Source: Candidatus Flexifilum breve
Lineage (GTDB): Bacteria > Chloroflexota > Anaerolineae > Aggregatilineales > Phototrophicaceae
Direction of reading: 5' to 3'
Assembly (NCBI GenBank): GCA_016717205.1
Contig: JADKGC010000002.1
Location: forward strand, 372,001 to 436,000
Length of the DNA: 64,000 bases
Of this stretch, positions 25,326-32,470 are shown one piece after another (positions within the stretch are counted from its first letter, which is position 1; every line of letters begins with the position of its first letter). Under the pieces are notes generated by a model. The model had not been told where the DNA came from and did no database searches. It saw nothing but the letters and a program-made list of their open reading frames with translations. The position numbers and the translations under genes are program-made.

Positions 25326-25751
25326 ATGCGGATCACAGGATCACAGTTCTTAGATGAGATGGGCGCGGTACTGCGCCTGCACAGCGATAACAGCGTGATC
25401 GCCGCGGTCGCATTGACCGAACGCCAGGCCGGGCCGCCCGCTTACGCGCATGGCGGCGCACTGGCCGCGCTGATCGATGAAGCGATGGGCGCGGCGGCGC
25501 ATCTGTCCGGGTCGCGGGTGGTGGCCGTCCACCTCAGCTTCGACTACAAGCATCCGGTTCCGCTCGGCGTGACCGTGCAAATCACGGGCAAAATCGAGAG
25601 CAAGGACGGCCGGAAGGTCTTCACGCTCGGCAGTGTGACCCTCCCCGATGGCACAGTCGCCGTGACCGGACGTGGAATATTCGTAGAAGCCCCTCAGTTC
25701 TTCGACGGTGAGCCGCCCTTCGAATTTGCCGTCGTGCCGGATGCCTCATGA
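25326..25751 (+). CDS. PaaI-family hotdog thioesterase
   Basis: Protein of 141 aa with one hotdog domain: PAYAHGGALAALIDEAMGAA holds the family's HGG and catalytic Asp/Glu segment, followed by AVHLSFDYKHPVPLG and the strand TLGSVTLPDGTVAVTGRGIF. It should hydrolyse acyl-CoA or aryl-CoA thioesters in the cytoplasm, tidying CoA esters. The ATG follows an AAGGACAGG-like site. Its stop overlaps the metallophosphoesterase start (ATGA), so the two genes are translated in tandem, although no functional link is obvious. Confidence 0.88.
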   Translation: MRITGSQFLDEMGAVLRLHSDNSVIAAVALTERQAGPPAYAHGGALAALIDEAMGAAAHLSGSRVVAVHLSFDYKHPVPLGVTVQITGKIESKDGRKVFTLGSVTLPDGTVAVTGRGIFVEAPQFFDGEPPFEFAVVPDAS

Positions 25752-26506
25752 GCGCACTCTACTTCATCGGCGATATTCACGGTCACCGCGACAAGCTGAT
25801 CACGCTGCTGACGAAGGCGCACCTCATCAATCGGGAACTCGCATGGTGTGGGGGCGACAGCCGGGTCTGGTTTCTAGGCGACTTCTTCGACCGGGGCGAC
25901 GATGGGATCGGCGTGGTCGAACTGGTGATGCGCTTGCAGCGCGAAGCGGGCGTGGCGGGCGGCACGGTCGGCGCGCTGCTCGGCAACCACGAAATCATGT
26001 TTCTGGCGGCGCATCGCTTCGGCAATCAGGGCGGCATGGCCGCCGCGTGGCGGCGCAATGGTGGTCAGGAGCGCGATTTGCAGCGCATCAAAGCCCCGCA
26101 GATCGCGTGGCTGCGCAATCTCCCGGCGCTGGCCCGCGTCGATGATTACCTGCTCATGCACGCCGATGCGATCTTCTACCGCGAATACGGCCAGTCGCTG
26201 GACGCGATCAACGACGAAATCGGCGCCATCCTGCGCGATGACGAACTCGGCGAATGGGGGCATCTGCTCGACCTGTTCTCGCAGCGCTTCGCCTTCGCCG
26301 AAACACGCCCCGATGGTATTCTGCGCGCCTCGGAGACACTACGGCGCTACGGCGGCCAACACATTGTGCACGGGCACACGCCCATCCAGTACATGTCGGA
26401 TGTGCTCTACCCGGATAAGCCGCACATCTACTCAATCAAGCTGTGCATCAATGTGGATGGCGGCATGTACCTCGGCGCGGATGGGTTCATCTATAAAGCG
26501 TGTTAA
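25748..26506 (+). CDS. calcineurin-like metallophosphoesterase (Ser/Thr phosphatase type)
   Basis: Protein of 252 aa with all five signature motifs: FIGDIHGH (N-terminus), FLGDFFDRGDD, LLGNHEIMF, a metal His (LLMHADA) and HIVHGHTPI. The GDxHG...GDxxDRG...GNHE series marks a two-metal PPP-type phosphatase; protein phosphatase or diadenosine tetraphosphatase activity are the usual roles. The start overlaps the thioesterase stop by four bases. The TAA stop lies exactly at the left terminus of a MITE-like element (TTAAATGCTTC). Confidence 0.9.
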   Translation: MSALYFIGDIHGHRDKLITLLTKAHLINRELAWCGGDSRVWFLGDFFDRGDDGIGVVELVMRLQREAGVAGGTVGALLGNHEIMFLAAHRFGNQGGMAAAWRRNGGQERDLQRIKAPQIAWLRNLPALARVDDYLLMHADAIFYREYGQSLDAINDEIGAILRDDELGEWGHLLDLFSQRFAFAETRPDGILRASETLRRYGGQHIVHGHTPIQYMSDVLYPDKPHIYSIKLCINVDGGMYLGADGFIYKAC

Positions 26507-26616
26507 ATGCTTCATCCGGTCAATGGTCGAATATGGGTTTGTAGGGGCGCACGGCCGTGCGCCCCTACGAAAAAGCGCTTCCTTTTCTGCAATCAATTGC
26601 CGGACGGAGCATTTAG
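26503..26616. mobile_element. MITE-like element with CTAAATGC termini (copy 2)
   Basis: A 114-bp element: left end TTAAATGCTTCATCCGGTC, right end ATTGCCGGACGGAGCATTTAG, which are near-perfect inverted repeats. The same 28-bp central palindrome as copy 1 lies at 26541-26568. It begins within the stop codon of the phosphoesterase gene. The size matches copy 1 at 8919-9031, showing a defined mobile unit without coding capacity. Confidence 0.72.
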
Positions 26617-26722
26617 AGACCATCTGAATATTCGCAATTTCTCTTGTAGGGGCAAGGCGTGCCTTGCTCCTACACACGCGAAAACAACGGATTTTTCAAA
26701 TGGCTTTTTCAACACCCTCAGG
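26617..26722. mobile_element. second small inverted-repeat element and a GAGGGTG-type terminus
   Basis: GACCATCTGAATATTCGCAA at 26617 and AACAACGGATTTTTCAAATG ending near 26703 form imperfect inverted ends around a palindrome (26646-26673, half GTAGGGGCAAGGC). Immediately after, CTTTTTCAACACCCTC (26707-26722) is the right terminus of the GAGGGTGTT family. The related half-element at 36489-36540 is also interrupted by a GAGGGTGTT unit. Confidence 0.5.
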
Positions 26723-26802
26723 TGTGACCTGCCAGTTATTCATGGGCAGGCCATCTCAGCCTAAATATTCGGTGAGCATCTGCAAAAACGGACTGCGGTC
26801 AG

Positions 26803-26831
26803 TTGACAGGCCAAACTGGATCGCATACACT
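26803..26831 (+). promoter_or_regulatory. promoter of the cysteine synthase leader
   Basis: -35 TTGACA (26803-26808), 17-base spacer, -10 TACACT (26826-26831). It is the best promoter match in the window. Transcription would begin near 26838, giving a leader of about 210 bases before the cysteine synthase ATG. Confidence 0.8.
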
Positions 26832-26861
26832 GAATCACATCAACCAAACAGGACATTCCTG

Positions 26862-26924
26862 ATGTATTTCATGAGCGCATGTTGTTGTCTGAAGCGGAGC
26901 GATCAGCGACCTTCAGACGGCTAG
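26862..26924 (+). CDS. cysteine-rich leader peptide (putative attenuation peptide)
   Basis: A 20-codon open frame, ATG at 26862 and TAG at 26922-26924, product MYFMSACCCLKRSDQRPSDG. An AGGA lies eight to nine bases upstream (26850-26853). Three consecutive cysteine codons, all TGT, occupy 26880-26888. The position is 120 bases before the cysteine synthase gene, downstream of a consensus promoter and upstream of terminator-like hairpins. This is the classic layout of an amino-acid attenuator leader: when charged tRNA-Cys is scarce, a ribosome would stall on the Cys codons and change the folding downstream. No other function of the peptide is implied. The peptide is inferred from sequence only. 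Confidence 0.72.
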   Translation: MYFMSACCCLKRSDQRPSDG

Positions 26925-27025
26925 TGAATTCAACTCTCGACCTTTCGAGCCGACAGTAGAAGGCGTGGATCGCCCGGTAAACAGACCGGAGCACCGCGCT
27001 TTTTTATTTCTACTGCCGGCTTTTT
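26887..27025 (+). terminator. attenuator region: competing hairpins with two U-tracts
   Basis: Hairpin 1 pairs GTCTGAAG (26887-26894, starting in the last Cys codon) with CTTCAGAC (26911-26918). A small hairpin CTCGA-CCTT-TCGAG is at 26936-26949. An outer stem pairs GCCGACAGTAGAA (26949-26961) with TTCTACTGCCGGC (27008-27020), 12 of 13 positions, followed by TTTTT. Nested inside, GCGTGG (26963-26968) pairs CCGCGC (26994-26999) around CCGGT/ACCGG, followed by six T. The freed arm CTTCAGACGGCT (26911-26922) can instead pair in part with AGCCGACAGTAGAAG (26948-26962), a plausible antiterminator. Which terminator dominates needs folding. Confidence 0.65.
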
Positions 27026-27046
27026 GTTTGTATGAGGCCTAGACGC

Positions 27047-27991
27047 ATGCTGTACCAAACACCAACGACCATCAACGCGGCGAGCATCGAAGCTCTGATT
27101 GGCAACACACCGCTGCTCGCCTTCCGCAACATCACAGCGCACCTGCCCGCCGATGTGCGCGTGTTCGCCAAGGCCGAATGGGCCAACCCCGGCGGCAGTG
27201 TGAAAGATCGCGCGGCGGCGAACATCATTCGCGAGGCCGAAGCGGCGGGCAAACTCCGCCCCGGCACAACCATCCTCGACAGCACGAGCGGCAACACGGG
27301 CATCGCCTACGCCATGCTCGGCGCGGCGAAGGGCTACAAGGTCAAGCTGTTCCTGCCCGCCAACGCCAGTCAGGAACGTGTCGCGATTTTGCGCGCCTAC
27401 GGTGCCGAACTCGTGCTCACTGACCCGCTCGAAGGCTCGGACGGCGCGATCCGTGCGGTGCGCGAGCTCATCGCCGCGCACCCCGACGAGTATTTCTACG
27501 CCGACCAGTACAACAACCCGGCGAACTGGCGCGCACACTATAACTCGACGGGCGTGGAAATCTGGGAGCAGACCGACGGTGCGGTCACGCATTTCATCGC
27601 GGGGCTGGGCACGTCCGGCACGTTGATGGGCACCGGGCGGCGGCTCAAGGACTACAATCCCGACGTGCAGATCATCGCGCTCCAACCGGATTCGCCGTTC
27701 CACGGGCTGGAAGGCCTAAAGCACATGCCGACCGCCATCAAGCCGGGGATTTACGACGAGTTCTTCCCGGATCGGCAGATCGGCATCAGCACGGAGGACA
27801 CGCACAGCATGGCACGGCGACTCGCCCGCGAAGAAGGCTATCTCGTCGGCATCAGCGCGGCGGCGGCGACTGTGGGTGCGCTCCAGATCGCGAACGAGTT
27901 GGTCGAGCGCGGCGAGCCGGGCGTGATCGTCACACTCTTCCCCGACAACGCCTACAAATACCTCAGCGATCACCGGGTGTGGGGCGTGTAA
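27047..27991 (+). CDS. cysM: cysteine synthase (CysM/CysK family, PLP-dependent)
   Basis: Protein of 314 aa. It makes cysteine from an activated serine (O-acetyl- or O-phosphoserine) and sulfide or a sulfur carrier. Signatures: IEALIGNTPLLAFRN, the PLP lysine in PGGSVKDRAA, the substrate loop STSGNTGIAYA, the phosphate loop GLGTSGTLMGTGRRLK, and LEGLKHMPTAIKPGIYD, a segment typical of CysM rather than CysK. ATG 27047 is preferred over 27032 because GAGG (27034-27037) lies nine bases upstream, whereas 27032 follows a U-tract. The gene sits behind the Cys-codon leader, so its expression probably responds to cysteine supply. Confidence 0.9.
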   Translation: MLYQTPTTINAASIEALIGNTPLLAFRNITAHLPADVRVFAKAEWANPGGSVKDRAAANIIREAEAAGKLRPGTTILDSTSGNTGIAYAMLGAAKGYKVKLFLPANASQERVAILRAYGAELVLTDPLEGSDGAIRAVRELIAAHPDEYFYADQYNNPANWRAHYNSTGVEIWEQTDGAVTHFIAGLGTSGTLMGTGRRLKDYNPDVQIIALQPDSPFHGLEGLKHMPTAIKPGIYDEFFPDRQIGISTEDTHSMARRLAREEGYLVGISAAAATVGALQIANELVERGEPGVIVTLFPDNAYKYLSDHRVWGV

Positions 27992-28035
27992 CAACTTAAC
28001 TTCACCCAGAAGCTATAACCGTAGGGACGCAGCAT

Positions 28036-28203
28036 GAGGATGTTTAAAAAGGCATCCCTTAAAGCCTTTCCCTTCGTCAGCGGACGCAATAAATTGCGTC
28101 CCTACGAAGACGGATTTGGCTTGGCAGGCGCTGTTGGCTCCCCTCCCTGAATTCGGGGAGGGGCCGGGGTGGGGTCGAAGTAGGACTCATTTTCAACACG
28201 CGC
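28036..28203. mobile_element. GAGGGTGTT-family element, decayed copy
   Basis: The left end GAGGATGTTTAAAAA follows GGGACGCAGCAT; the right end is a degenerate CATTTTCAACACGCGC near 28203. The interior holds the palindrome GACGCAATAAATTGCGTC (about 28082-28099) and the CTCCCTGAATTCGGGGAGGG hairpin. It is colinear with the copy at 36541, which carries an extra insertion in that internal palindrome. Confidence 0.55.
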
Positions 28204-28222
28204 CTAGCTTACCTCAACAATT

Positions 28223-28249
28223 TTGACCGACCGGACTTCATGCTACAAT
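28223..28249 (+). promoter_or_regulatory. candidate promoter for the HAD phosphatase gene
   Basis: TTGACC, 15-base spacer, TACAAT. The spacer is short, and a MITE-bearing palindrome separates it from the gene 300 bases downstream. Confidence 0.35.
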
Positions 28250-28278
28250 TCTGAGCACTGAGGGACGAATTGAAATAG

Positions 28279-28490
28279 TAGGGACGAGGCATGAGGGTGT
28301 TTAAAAACCCCTCACCCCAACCCCTCTCCCATGCAAGCGGGGAGAGGGGAGGAACGGCGAGTCTTCTGTCTCCCCTCCCTGAATTCGGGGAGGGGCCGGG
28401 GGTGGGGTCGGAATCTGACCTTTTTCAACACCCTCATGCCTCGTCCTTTTGCGAATGAGAACCAGAGGACGAGACATGTCTCGTCCCTAC
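28279..28490. mobile_element. GAGGGTGTT-family MITE inserted in the centre of a GACGAGGCATGCCTCGTC palindrome
   Basis: Left half-palindrome GTAGGGACGAGGCATG (28278-28293) and right half CATGCCTCGTCC (28435-28446) are split by about 141 bases with inverted ends AGGGTGTTTAAAAA and TTTTTCAACACCCT. CATG is present on both sides, consistent with a 4-bp duplication. The cargo is two GC-rich hairpins. A related intact palindrome (half GAGGACGAGACATG) follows at 28465-28490. Confidence 0.75.
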
Positions 28491-28552
28491 AGAAATTACC
28501 TCTCCATTCGGCGCTATCGTCCTCACATTACATCCGGAGAGGAGCAAAATCA

Positions 28553-29209
28553 GTGGCAGTTCAAGCAGTTCTATGGGATATGGACGGAGTCCTATTGGAC
28601 TCCGAGGCGTGCTGGTACGAGTCGCGCATTGAATTTGCGGCGCGGCTGGGCAAACCCTGGACGATGGACGATCAGAAGCTGGCGATGGGGCGCTCGACCA
28701 TCGAATGGGCGCACGTGATGCAGGAACGCCTCAACCTGAGCATGTCGCTCGATCAAATCATGGACGACGTGATCACGCTGGTGATGGCAAAGCTCGGCGA
28801 GCAGCTCCCGATTCTCCCCGGTGCAGTGGAGGCGGTCAAACTGAGCGCCAGCCGCTATCCGATCGCGCTGGCGTCGGGGTCGCCCACCCGCGTCATCGAC
28901 CATGTGTTGAAGATCACCGGGCTGCGCTCGGTCTATCAGACGGTCGTCTATGGCGACGACATGCAGCGCGGCAAACCCGACCCGGAAATCTGGCTGACCG
29001 CTGCCGCCAAGCTCGGCGTGGATGTGACACAGTGCGCGGGCATCGAAGATTCGGGCAACGGCGTGCGCTCACTCCAAGCGGCGGGCAGCTACATTATCGC
29101 CGTGCCCAGCCCCAAGTTCCCGCTTGCGCCGGAAGTGCTGGCACTGGCCGATACCGTGCTGCCCACGCTCGAACACTTCACGCTCGACTTGTTGGAAACA
29201 GCCAGATAG
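28553..29209 (+). CDS. HAD-superfamily phosphatase (beta-phosphoglucomutase / YniC-like)
   Basis: Protein of 218 aa of HAD subfamily IA: nucleophile motif WDMDGVLLDSE (Asp9, Asp11), cap helices, motif II PIALASGSPTRVIDHVL, and motif III/IV GKPDPEIWLTAAAKLGV ... IEDSGNGVRSLQAAG. It probably dephosphorylates a sugar phosphate such as 2-deoxyglucose-6-phosphate, or isomerises one; no catalytic difference is clear from sequence. I chose GTG 28553, since GGAGAGGAG lies nine bases before it and the protein then starts just ahead of motif I; earlier in-frame starts run through repeat DNA. Confidence 0.88.
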   Translation: MAVQAVLWDMDGVLLDSEACWYESRIEFAARLGKPWTMDDQKLAMGRSTIEWAHVMQERLNLSMSLDQIMDDVITLVMAKLGEQLPILPGAVEAVKLSASRYPIALASGSPTRVIDHVLKITGLRSVYQTVVYGDDMQRGKPDPEIWLTAAAKLGVDVTQCAGIEDSGNGVRSLQAAGSYIIAVPSPKFPLAPEVLALADTVLPTLEHFTLDLLETAR

Positions 29210-29214
29210 ACACC

Positions 29215-29244
29215 CAGAGACTGCGACGCACAACGCAGTCTCTG
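29215..29244. terminator. perfect 11-bp hairpin after the HAD gene
   Basis: CAGAGACTGCG pairs with CGCAGTCTCTG around an 8-base loop, six bases after the stop. No U-run follows, so it may be an RNA-stabilising stem or a weak terminator. Confidence 0.55.
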
Positions 29245-29380
29245 AGCCGTCACATTCCCCGTTGCAAACGCATATAAGGATCGCGGTTGCAGCATGCCGT
29301 CATCCCGGCGCATGGTAGGCAGCCGCCGCGAGTCTGCGTATACTCAAATCGTGATTTCCACCTGTGAAGGAGTAGCGCAC

Positions 29381-30835
29381 TTGACCCTGCGACGTTGGTA
29401 CCCCCTCCTCAGCGCTGGATTGCTGCTCCTGTTTTTCGGTGTGAATCTCGGCAGCATCAGCCGTTTTCCGCCCTTCATCGATGAGACCGTCCACATTTAC
29501 ACGGGCGAACTCATCGTGCGCAACCTGTCCCCGCTCGAAGGCATCAATTTAGGCCGCCAATTCACCGTGTGGTGGTTCGCCCTGTTCCAACCGACCGCCA
29601 GCGATCCGCTGTGGGTCGCGCGCGCCGCGACGCTGATCGCCGCGCTGGTGGGCGTCGCCGCCGTTATGGGGATCGGTCGGTTGGCCGCTGGAACGTGGGG
29701 CATGGTCTGCGCCGCGCTGCTCTACACCTTCAGCGCCTATCACTTCTTCTTCGGTCGCCTCGCCCTTGCTGATCCGGTTTCGGGTGCGGCGGTGCTGGCG
29801 GCGCTGTACTTCGCCTACCGCCTCTCGCGGCGCGTTAGTGCGTGGGATGCACTGCTGTGCGGGATTTGTCTGTTCTGCGCGGTCGGCGCGAAGATCAACA
29901 CGCTGCCCTACTATGGTATCCCGCTTGCGGCGGTGCTCACGCTGGGGGAACGCCGTATCACACTGCGGCGGCGCGCCATGTGGCTGGGAATCGCGTTGGG
30001 TGTAGGGCTCGGTCTGCTGGCGGCGTTCGTGCTCGTTGTACGCTCCCGTGGCCTCGATTTCCTGTCCAATTCCCTGTCATTGGCCGTCAGCGCGCGCGCG
30101 GATTTCGACTCCCGCACCTTTTTCTCGCTCGACCGCATCCTCGGCAATGCCGGGTTGACCGTCGAGGCGCTCAGCGGGTATTTGAGTCCCCCCGTTTTGG
30201 GGCTGTGTTTGCTGGCCGTCATCATCTTGATCGTGCGGCGACGCTGGTTCCTCCCGCTGAGTCTGCTCGCGCCAGTGTTCGCTTTGTGGATCAATCTGCC
30301 GCAGGAGACGCGCTTTTTCATCGTCCCCGTGGCGATCATGCTGCTCTGCGCGGCGCTCGTCCTCGCAGAGATCGCGCGGCGTTCACGTTTCGCCGCGGTA
30401 GTCACATTAATCGGGGTGGGAGTATGGGCGGCGCTGGTGTGGCTGCCGTTCGCAGTCGCCACCCCCGCTGACCTGCCGCTGCCCCGCGTCGACATCACCC
30501 AGTACACGGGGACTGATGCCTCCGGCTTCGGCTTGGATGCAGTCGGCGCAGAGTTGAACGAGCGCGAGATACAGTTAGTGATCGGCGCGCTCTCCAACTG
30601 TCAGGGCTTACGCTATCGCTTCCCCGACCTGCCCGTGAACTGTCCGCTTATACGCCCCAATGGGCAGGATGTTGACGCGTTGGCTCAGTTGTTCAGCGGG
30701 AACCGCGCGGCGGGCGTGTACGTCGTGCTCGAAGCGAGTCCGTATGTGCCGACGAGCGCGCCGGGTAAAATTGTCACCACCATCGACGATGCGCACGGTC
30801 GACCGCGGCTCACCCTGTATGACTTAACTCCGTAG
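29381..30835 (+). CDS. GT39/ArnT-like membrane glycosyltransferase
   Basis: Protein of 484 aa with about ten transmembrane helices. The first extracytoplasmic loop carries FPPFIDETVHIYTGELIVR; the acidic pair there is the catalytic signature of GT-C enzymes that use polyprenyl-phosphate sugars. Later helices include FSAYHFFFGRLALADPVSGA, typical of the family. It likely adds sugars to proteins, lipids or wall glycans outside the membrane. I prefer the TTG at 29381 because AAGGAG is nine bases upstream and the membrane segment follows directly. A second, unrelated GT39-like gene lies at 58235. The AlkZ-like gene follows after 8 bases. Confidence 0.72.
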   Translation: MTLRRWYPLLSAGLLLLFFGVNLGSISRFPPFIDETVHIYTGELIVRNLSPLEGINLGRQFTVWWFALFQPTASDPLWVARAATLIAALVGVAAVMGIGRLAAGTWGMVCAALLYTFSAYHFFFGRLALADPVSGAAVLAALYFAYRLSRRVSAWDALLCGICLFCAVGAKINTLPYYGIPLAAVLTLGERRITLRRRAMWLGIALGVGLGLLAAFVLVVRSRGLDFLSNSLSLAVSARADFDSRTFFSLDRILGNAGLTVEALSGYLSPPVLGLCLLAVIILIVRRRWFLPLSLLAPVFALWINLPQETRFFIVPVAIMLLCAALVLAEIARRSRFAAVVTLIGVGVWAALVWLPFAVATPADLPLPRVDITQYTGTDASGFGLDAVGAELNEREIQLVIGALSNCQGLRYRFPDLPVNCPLIRPNGQDVDALAQLFSGNRAAGVYVVLEASPYVPTSAPGKIVTTIDDAHGRPRLTLYDLTP

Positions 30836-30843
30836 GAGGATTG

Positions 30844-31956
30844 ATGAGTATTCGCACGCTGACCACCCGCGAACTCAACCGCGCCACACTGGCGCGGCAA
30901 ATGCTGCTCGAGCGTGCCCCGCTGACCATCCCTGAAGGGGTCGAACGGCTGGCCGGGATGCAGTCGCAGGCCTTGAGCGCGCCTTACATCGGCTTATGGA
31001 CGCGCCTGCAAACGTTCGACCGCGCCGAGATGACGCGCCTCATCCGTGAGCGCACGCTCGTCAAAGCGACGTTGATGCGCGCGACGCTGCATTTGTTCAC
31101 TGCCGCGGATTATCTACGCTTTCGGTCGACGATTCAGCCCGCGCTCGATGTGTCGCTGACAGCGGTCACCGGAAATCGCGACAAAAGCGGCTTCGATCCG
31201 GCAGTGGTGCTGGAAGAAGGGCGCGCCTTCCTCGCGGAGACGCCGCGCACCTTCGCCGACATCACCGCGCAGTTCAGCGCCCGCTACCCGACCGCCGATA
31301 TTGGCTCGATCCGCTATATGCTGCGCACGCAAATCCCGCTGGTCGTGGTGCCGGATGGCGGCGCGTGGGCTTACCCCGGCAATCCCAAGTTCACGCTCGC
31401 CGAGACCTGGCTCGCTCAGCCGATTCCCCAAGCCCCGGCGCTGCGCGAGCTCGTGTTGCGCTATCTGGCGGCCTTCGGCCCGGCAACGGTCAGCGATGCG
31501 CAGACGTGGTCCGGCTTAAGCAAGCTCAAAGAGGTGTTCGAGGCGCTGCGCCTGGAATTGGTCACCTACAAAGAAGAGGGCGGACGCGCCGAATACTTTG
31601 ACCTGCCCAATCAGGCGATCCCGGATGCGGACACCCCCGCGCCCGTGCGGTTCCTGCCGGAATTCGACAATCTGCTGCTGTCCCATGCCAAGCGCACGCG
31701 TATCATCAGCGACCAGTACCGCGACCGCATCTTCGGTTCGGGCAACCTGCGTATCTCTGCGACGATCCTCGTCGATGGCTTTGTCGCCGGGTTGTGGACG
31801 GTCGAAAGCGCCAAGAAAACCGCCGCGCTGGTGATCGCTCCTTTCGTTCCCCTCGCGCCAGCCGATCGGGATGCGCTCACCGAAGAGGGCGAACGCCTCA
31901 TCCGCATGATTGACCCGGAGGCGAAAACGCATGAAGTCCGCTGGAAAGATGTGTAG
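30844..31956 (+). CDS. winged-helix AlkZ-like DNA-binding protein (HTH_42 family)
   Basis: Protein of 370 aa. The family signature GMQSQALSAPYIGLWTRL contains the QxQ-type motif important for base excision in AlkZ/YcaQ glycosylases. It is followed by ATLMRATLHLFTAADYLRFR, AAFGPATVSDAQTWSGLSKL and the C-terminal LPEFDNLLLSHAKRTRI and VDGFVAGLWTVE. AlkZ excises alkylated or crosslinked bases; many paralogues have unknown substrates, so DNA repair is a family-based inference. The ATG at 30844 has GGAGG seven bases upstream. It is probably co-transcribed with the preceding membrane enzyme. Confidence 0.85.
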   Translation: MSIRTLTTRELNRATLARQMLLERAPLTIPEGVERLAGMQSQALSAPYIGLWTRLQTFDRAEMTRLIRERTLVKATLMRATLHLFTAADYLRFRSTIQPALDVSLTAVTGNRDKSGFDPAVVLEEGRAFLAETPRTFADITAQFSARYPTADIGSIRYMLRTQIPLVVVPDGGAWAYPGNPKFTLAETWLAQPIPQAPALRELVLRYLAAFGPATVSDAQTWSGLSKLKEVFEALRLELVTYKEEGGRAEYFDLPNQAIPDADTPAPVRFLPEFDNLLLSHAKRTRIISDQYRDRIFGSGNLRISATILVDGFVAGLWTVESAKKTAALVIAPFVPLAPADRDALTEEGERLIRMIDPEAKTHEVRWKDV

Positions 31957-31970
31957 CGGGGGGTAAGTAC

Positions 31971-32470
31971 TAGCCTCACCCCCCTAGCCCCCTCTCCGAG
32001 CGGAGAGGGGGACAAGAACCAGGTTTTCCAGTCCCCTCGCCCTTGGGAGAGGGAATTTAAGGCTTGTCCGGTACTGATTGAAGGTTTTCTATACTTCAAC
32101 CAGAGCGACAGTGGTTAACCCCTCACCCCAACCCCTCTCCCACGCAAGCGGGGAGAGGGGAGGAGCGGCGAGTCTTCTGTCTCCCCTCCCTGAATTCGGG
32201 GGGGCCGGGGGTGCTAACAGGGGTAGGTTTTCAATTGTAGGGACGAGGCATGCCTCGTCCTCCTTTGCCAAAACAACCGTCACCCTATTGGCTAAAACCT
32301 TCTTTTGCTTTCACGGATGGCAGGTTTTTCGTCCAATCCAGAGAAAAACAGGTCGAGGCATGCCTCGTCCCTACAGGGGTTTTGGCGAAAGAAACGCGCA
32401 TTCCATTGGGAAGCATTAAAAACCTACCCCTGACAGGGCCGGGGGTGGGGTCTGGGGTCTGAGTCGTTAA
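31971..32470. repeat. repeat block with an inserted AGGGGTAGG-ended element
   Basis: No gene is seen in this 500-base gap. It holds a CCTCACCCC two-hairpin unit (31971-32060), a second Q-type unit (32117-32213), and a 215-base element with perfect 14-bp inverted ends CAGGGGTAGGTTTT (32218-32231) and AAAACCTACCCCTG (32419-32432). The same 12 bases GGGCCGGGGGTG stand on both sides (32202-32213 and 32436-32447). Inside are GACGAGGCATGCCTCGTC palindromes (about 32241-32258 and 32357-32374). Confidence 0.7.

Noticed and set aside
26936..27025. T-box riboswitch upstream of the cysteine synthase gene
   Set aside because: GCACCGCG resembles the end of the T-box sequence, but two core positions differ, the preceding stem I signatures are absent, and the Cys-rich leader peptide explains the arrangement better.
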